From assembly GCA_027669525.1 (NCBI GenBank), contig JAQEDJ010000008.1, positions 1 through 59,580 of the forward strand: DNA of 59,580 nucleotides. Reading direction: 5' to 3'. Shown here piece by piece: positions 54,964 through 59,580 of this stretch (its first letter is position 1; each line of letters starts with the position of its first letter). This stretch comes from Coriobacteriaceae bacterium AM48-5. GTDB taxonomy: Bacteria > Actinomycetota > Coriobacteriia > Coriobacteriales > Coriobacteriaceae. The notes under the pieces were generated by a model that saw nothing but the letters and a program-made list of their open reading frames with translations, was not told where the DNA came from and did not search any database. The position numbers and the translations under genes were made by a program.

Positions 54964-56618
54964 TTGAGCATCACGCCCATCGATAGCATTCGCCGCGCCA
55001 TCGCCCGCCGCAATGGCGTCGCCGACCCCGCCGAAGTGAGCAGCGGCACCGCAAAGGCCCAGGGCGGACGCATCGAGAACGGCCTGTTCCCCGCCTCCCA
55101 CACGGCCGAAGAGCTCGCGCGCATCCAGGAGCTGAGCCAGCGCAACGCCGGCGGCCCCGACAGCAGCCAGGCCACACGCCGTCGCCGGCGCACGCCGTCG
55201 CCGGCGCGAACGCGATCGGGAGCCCGGCCCCGTCCGCCGCATGGTCAACGCTTGGTGGAACCGCCTGCTCGGAGCCGTCTACGGCGGCGGCTTCTCCACA
55301 CAAGAAGCCGAGTACGAAGATCACGCCACCCGTCGCGACTACCTTTGGAATACCCTGGGCACCGCCGTGTGGGGCATGGCGTTTCCGTTGCTCACCATCG
55401 TGTCCACACAGCTCGTGGGCGCCGAGGAGGCTGGCAAATTCTCCATCGCCTTTGTCACCGGCACGCTCATCATGATCGCGTGCAACTACGGCGTGCGCAA
55501 TTTCCAGGTCTCGGATATCGACGAAAAAACCTCTTTCGCCTCCTACCAGCTCAACCGCTGGCTCTGCGGAGCGCTCGCGCTGGCATGCGGCCTGGTATAC
55601 AGCAGCGCCCGCGGCTACGATGCGCAGATGGCCACGATCGGCCTGGGCGTCTACCTGTATAAGGTGATCGACGGCGTGGCGGACGTGTACGAGGGCCGCC
55701 TGCAGCAGGCCGACAAGCTCTATTTGGCCGGCATGAGCCAAACGCTGCGTTCCGCCGGCGTCATCGCGGTCTTTAGCATGGCGCTGTTCCTTGCGCGCAG
55801 TATGCCCATCGCGGCCATGGCCATGGGCATCGCCGCGATTGCCTCGCTCGTGCTGGTCACCGCGCCGCTTGCCCTGCTCGAGACCGAAAAATCGCGCCGC
55901 GTGAGCCTGCGCGAGGTCGGCCACCTGTTTATCCAGTGCGCCCCGCTCTTTGGTGCGCTGTTCCTGTTCAACCTTATCGAGAGCATGCCCAAGTTCGTGA
56001 TGGAAGGCACGCTGGCATACAAATATCAGCTGTACTTTAATGCCCTGTTCTTTCCGGCGCAGGCTATTTTGCTGAGCATTGGATTTATCTATAAACCGCA
56101 GCTCCTGCGCTTGTCGAGCATTTGGGCTAATCCTCGCAAGCGTCGTCGCTTTGACCTGATTATTGTTGCCGTTATGGCGCTGATCGTGGTCATCACCGGC
56201 GTGTGCGCCGCATTTATGGCAGGTCCCGGTATTCCCCTCATGAGCTTTATGTACGGCCTCAGCTTTGAACGCTACCGTACGCTGGCGCTGCTGATGGTCG
56301 TCGCCGGCGGCGTCACCGCGGCATCGACTTTATCTACGCCATCATCACGGTGCTGCGCCACGCTGGAGACGTCACCAAGATCTACCTGATCTGCTTCGCC
56401 GTAAGCGTGGTGCTGCCGGTGATCCTGATTAAGCTACTGGGTCTGATGGGCGCTGTGGTGAGCTACCTAGCATCATGGCCCTACTCCTGGTGCTGCTGAT
56501 TATCGAATACGCCCACATCCGCCAACGCATCGAGCGCGACCGCAACCCGTACGCGCCTAATTGGCGCAATGGGGGTCTCGTTGCGGACGATTTGCGACAC
56601 GCAAAACTAAGTGAGTAG
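54964..56618 (+). CDS. Flippase-like polysaccharide-export membrane protein (three frameshifts)
   Basis: I read one gene from a TTG start at 54964 (LSITPIDSIRRAIARRNGV) with AAAGGACT upstream. A 16-base tandem duplication (55176-55207) adds one frame; removing a copy gives ATRRRRERDREPGPVRRMVN. A polytopic core then follows: RRDYLWNTLGTAVWGMAFPL, FATSFASYQLNRW-like segments (EKTSFASYQLNRWLCGAL) and about 12 helices. Missing bases near 56322 and 56471 lead through IDFIYAIITVLRHAGD to a tail ending RHAKLSE. The arrangement resembles MATE/Wzx-type lipid-linked polysaccharide flippases, family not certain. A charged cytoplasmic N-terminus of about 90 residues is unusual. Confidence 0.72.
55176..55207. 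repeat. 16-bp tandem duplication causing a frameshift
   Basis: ACGCCGTCGCCGGCGC occurs twice in direct succession (55176-55191 and 55192-55207). Removing one copy restores the reading frame. Confidence 0.85.
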
Positions 56619-56729
56619 ACTTTTGCCGAATCCCTGACCACACCGGCAAAACACAAGTCAGTGACCTGCGGTTTTGTTGAGGCAAATTTGCCGGCTGCTC
56701 GGCATTTCCAAAAAAGTCTACTCACTTAG
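56607..56729. repeat. Inverted-repeat element (123 bp, 18-bp perfect arms)
   Basis: CTAAGTGAGTAGACTTTT at 56607-56624 is the exact reverse complement of 56712-56729. The left arm contains the last codons and stop of the flippase gene. The interior is non-coding. Confidence 0.8.
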
Positions 56730-56742
56730 CCAGCGAGCAGCC

Positions 56743-56789
56743 AAAAAAGAACCGTCGCAACGTTATTGAACTCCGTTGCGACGGTTTTT
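56743..56789. terminator. Bidirectional terminator
   Basis: AACCGTCGCAACG pairs with CGTTGCGACGGTT around TTATTGAACTC, with an A-run before and a T-run after. It lies between the convergent flippase and phosphatase genes. Confidence 0.9.
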
Positions 56790-56852
56790 CGTGCATTTTC
56801 GCGCATCCGCGGTCGCAGACGCGCCCCATTTCTAGTAGATAGACCGCTTTCG

Positions 56853-56885
56853 AATGTGACAAAGGGACTGCCCCTTTGTCACATT
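56853..56885. repeat. REP-like palindrome, family A variant (copy 7)
   Basis: AATGTGACAAAGGG (56853-56866) and CCCTTTGTCACATT (56872-56885) are perfect 14-base arms around ACTGC. It shares the ACAAAGGG/CCCTTTGT heart of family A but has different outer stems. Confidence 0.7.
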
Positions 56886-56897
56886 CCGGCGGAGCCC

Positions 56898-57737
56898 CTA
56901 CTCGCCCGGATGAACGTCAGCGTAAAACTCCGCTCCGTCGTCCAAGCGCAGGATGCCCACGCGGCCGAATTCCGAGCCCGTTGCCGCCGCGCAGTCGATG
57001 TCGATGCGATCGGGCACGCCGGCGGTATCCTCGCCGCCCAGGCGCACGATCTGCCCGCGGCCCGACTCCTCATCGAGCCCCGCCAGGCCGCCCACCTCGC
57101 AATAACGCCCGAGCGACACCGTGGGCGTGTGGCCGCTCACCACGACCGGGCCCTTGCCGTCGGCAGAAAGCAACCCTGTCGGCGCATCCCAATAGCCGTG
57201 ACGAATCCACAGCAGGTCATCGGACGACTGCACCGCAAGCATCTGCTGCAGCAGTTCGCGATCGGCGCCAACCGCTCCGGCACCATCGGCACAATCAACC
57301 CCATGTTCAAGCAAAAACGCTCGCGCAGCCTCGGTCTGGATGCCGGCATGCACCAGCAAGTACGGACGCTCGTCAGTCTCGGCCACCGCGTAGAGCGGCA
57401 GCGTCGCCATCCAACGCACGAGCTCCTCGTACGCCTCAAATTCCATGTCGTTGAGCTGCTGACGGGTAGTCCAACCGCCGTTGATATCCCAGGTCTCGGC
57501 ATCGAGCGGATCCTGCCCAATGATGGCGTCGAGCATGATCTGCTCGTGATTGCCTTTGAGCACGCGAGCGTTGGGTAGCGAGCGCACGAGCTTAATAACG
57601 CCAACCGGATCGGGCCCGCGATCGATCATGTCGCCCAGCACGTACAGCGTATCGTCGGACGTCAGCGAAATCTTGGACAGGGCCTCGTCAAGCGCACGCA
57701 CGTGCCCGTGAGCATCGGATGTCACATAGATCGCCAT
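56898..57737 (-). CDS. Metallophosphatase (PPP-type serine/threonine phosphatase-like)
   Basis: A 279-residue calcineurin-like phosphatase. The motifs are SDAHGHVRAL (D and H metal ligands, GDxHG variant), VLGDMIDRGPDP, VLKGNHEQIML and VVSGHTPTV with a late His. The order and spacing match bacterial PPP/PrpA-like and Ap4A-type phosphatases. The substrate could be phosphoproteins or dinucleoside polyphosphates. The start follows AGAGAGGCG. It is a single gene. Confidence 0.9.
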   Translation of the reverse strand: MAIYVTSDAHGHVRALDEALSKISLTSDDTLYVLGDMIDRGPDPVGVIKLVRSLPNARVLKGNHEQIMLDAIIGQDPLDAETWDINGGWTTRQQLNDMEFEAYEELVRWMATLPLYAVAETDERPYLLVHAGIQTEAARAFLLEHGVDCADGAGAVGADRELLQQMLAVQSSDDLLWIRHGYWDAPTGLLSADGKGPVVVSGHTPTVSLGRYCEVGGLAGLDEESGRGQIVRLGGEDTAGVPDRIDIDCAAATGSEFGRVGILRLDDGAEFYADVHPGE

Positions 57738-57990
57738 GGAACGCCTCTCTTTACATTGCGACCGAAGCCCGGAGCCGCAACTAAAACTTCAAGTTGAACT
57801 TAAACGTTACCCATTGTACTCCGTTGCAATAAAGCTGGAAAGGGTTTCCGAGCAGAGACAAAGACGGCAGCCGTCTATGACGATATCGCGCACGCCCGCA
57901 ATCCAACACCATAAACCCACCATCTTTGGGTACAAATAACCGCAGACAACTGACCGTGCCACGCCAACCACTCAGGAGCGGACACTATCC

Positions 57991-59580
57991 ATGAACCAGA
58001 TACTTCTCTTTATCGGCCTCGTCATCATTTTATGCCTGACCATCAAACCCGTCGGCAAAAAGCTCCCCTTCCCCACCCTGCTCATCTTTATCGCGCTTGG
58101 TATGCTGCTGGGCGTCAACGGCCCGGCGCACATCGACTTTAGCGACTACGCGCTCACCGAAACCGTCTGCAGCACGGCGCTGCTGTTCATCATGTTCTAC
58201 GGCGGCTTTAACACCAACATCGACCGTGCCAAACCCGTCGCCGCGCCCGCGGTACTGCTCAGCACGCTCGGTGTCGTCATCACCGCCGGCATCACCGGCG
58301 CGCTTGCGCACTTCGCACTGGGCTTCGACTGGATCGGCGGCCTGCTGCTGGGCTCGGTCGTGGCGTCGACCGACGCGGCGAGCGTCTATAGCGTGCTGCG
58401 CGAGCACAGCCTGTCGCTGAGAGGTGGCACCGACTCGCTGCTCGAGGTCGAATCGGGCTCCAACGATCCCGTCGCCTACATGCTCACCGCCGTGCTCGCC
58501 ACACTCGCGGCCGGCGGCGACATTAACATCCCCGTGCTGCTGGCCAAGCAGATTATCCTGGGCGTGGGGCTGGGCCTCGCCATCGGCTGGGCGGCGGGCC
58601 GCCTGATTGGGCGCGCACACGCAACGGCCGAAGGCGCGCAGACCATCTTCTTGTTCGCCGTGGCCATCGTCGCCTACGCGCTGCCGAGCTACCTGGGCGG
58701 CAACGGCTTTTTGGCCGTATACCTTGCAGGCATTGTGCTGGGCGCAAGCGACATCACCGGTAAGGTCGAGATGGCGCGCTTTTTTGACACCCTCACCGAG
58801 ATGGCCGAGATGACCATCTTCTTTTTGCTGGGCCTGCTCGTCACGCCCGCGCGCCTGCCGCAGATGCTGCTGCCGGGCCTGGCGCTCATGGCGTTTATGC
58901 TCTTTGCGAGCCGCCCCATCGCCGTCGGTCTGCTGCTGGTGCCCTTTAAGACGAACCCTCGCCAGGTTGCACTCGTAAGCTGGGCGGGCTTGCGCGGCGC
59001 GGCTTCGGTCGTCTTTAGCCTCTTTGCCATGGTAGCCGGCGTTCCCGGCGGTCACGACCTGTTTGACCTGGTGTTTGTGATTGCCGTATCGAGCATTGTG
59101 GTGCAGGGTTCGCTACTGCCGGCGGTGGCGAAGAAACTCGATATGATCGATGCGGCCGGCGACGTACGCCGCACCTTTAACGACTACCGCGACGAGGACG
59201 GCATGTCGTTTGTAAAGCTCAAGGTGGGCGCTGGCCATCCGTTTGCCGGACGCTCGCTCGCGGACATTGGCAGCGCCACAGACATGCTCGTGGTCTTGGT
59301 GCTGCGCGACGGGGCGCACCCGGTACTGCCCAACGGCGATACCGTCATCGAGGAAGGCGACCTTCTGGTGATGGCAGCCCCAACGTTCGAAGAGCGTGCC
59401 GAGGTTACGCTGCGCGAGGTCACCGTGACGCCCCACGGTCGCCTGGCCGGTCAGCGCCTGCGCGACGTGCCGCAAGGCAAGCACCCTTTATCGTGGTGAT
59501 GCTCAAACGCGACGGCCAAACGATCATCCCCGACGGCAACACCCTCATATACGCCGGCGACGAAGCCGTCATCGCCACGC
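57991..59580 (+). CDS. NhaP2/CvrA-type K+/H+ antiporter with TrkA-C domain; one frameshift, 3' end outside window
   Basis: A CPA1-family cation/proton antiporter. The start at 57991 (MNQILLFIGLVIILCLTIKP) follows CAGGAGCGG. About 12 membrane helices show GLRGAASVVFSLFA and the ion-site region VVASTDAASVYSVLRE and LLEVESGSNDPVAYML, both NhaP2 hallmarks. A cytoplasmic TrkA-C (RCK-C) ligand-binding domain begins near residue 415 (AGHPFAGRSLADIG, VIEEGDLLVMAAP). The frame breaks near 59485, where CACCCTTT appears to have lost a C; then FIVVMLKRDGQTIIPDGNTL continues to the window edge. Related proteins export K+ and respond to nucleotides. Confidence 0.88.

Noticed and set aside
38403..56885. CRISPR array made of the repeated palindromes
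   Set aside because: Copies are far apart, vary in orientation and flank different genes; no regular spacers and no cas genes are present.

Overview
This window looks like a chromosomal segment of a high-GC Actinomycetota, most likely a Collinsella-like member of the Coriobacteriia. The evidence is the codon use, a sufC-B-D-S-U operon, a Rho factor with a very long basic/acidic N-terminal extension, a CarD-family regulator, an LPXTG-type surface protein, and the pairing of a NifU-like scaffold with a GGGtGRT-family protein. The taxonomy is inferred from gene families only.

Layout. 1-6000 is accessory: a frameshifted secreted amidase with repeated modules runs off the left edge. It is followed by two AT-rich genes, an FRG-domain protein and a protein with HEPN-like features, set among degraded GC-rich stretches. 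6241-11083 holds surface-glycan genes: two family-2 glycosyltransferases, an acyltransferase and a polytopic membrane protein. 11103-14918 carries an AAA-ATPase-like protein and a sortase-anchored protein. 15097-21647 is an Fe-S block: an Rrf2-mntA-hepT operon divergent from sufCBDSU. 21713-24673 holds a REP-associated (Y1) transposase and the scaffold/GGGtGRT pair. 24930-27910 has an L-aspartate-oxidase-like flavoprotein, dinD, and tRNA-Lys and tRNA-His. 28075-35178 holds an aminotransferase, a ROK sugar kinase, VanZ, an Ala-rich membrane protein and rho. 35708-45575 carries argS, carD, an HD protein, proA, a peptidase-like hydrolase, proB, pncB, a small coiled-coil membrane protein and tRNA-Ala. 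45769-59580 has a radical SAM activase, a candidate 6S-like RNA, a WecA/TagO-type transferase, trpS, an MGMT-like protein, degV, a MarR regulator, a B3/4 protein, pckA, a flippase-like protein, a metallophosphatase and a K+/H+ antiporter running off the right edge.

Two window-wide patterns matter most. First, about 14 genes, including near-essential ones (rho, sufD, pckA), are each broken by single-base losses, usually in short homopolymers, or by small tandem duplications. This points to consensus or assembly error, so I annotate them as single genes with noted frameshifts. Second, the intergenic regions carry several families of palindromic repeats. One has seven copies (six built on a CACAAAGG/CCTTTGTG stem and one variant) and could be the substrate of the resident Y1 transposase.

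The most interesting biology is the Rrf2-MNT-HEPN operon beside suf with a recognisable IscR-like site, the FRG/HEPN-like pair, the transposase with its repeat family, and the poorly understood GGGtGRT pair with a structured leader.
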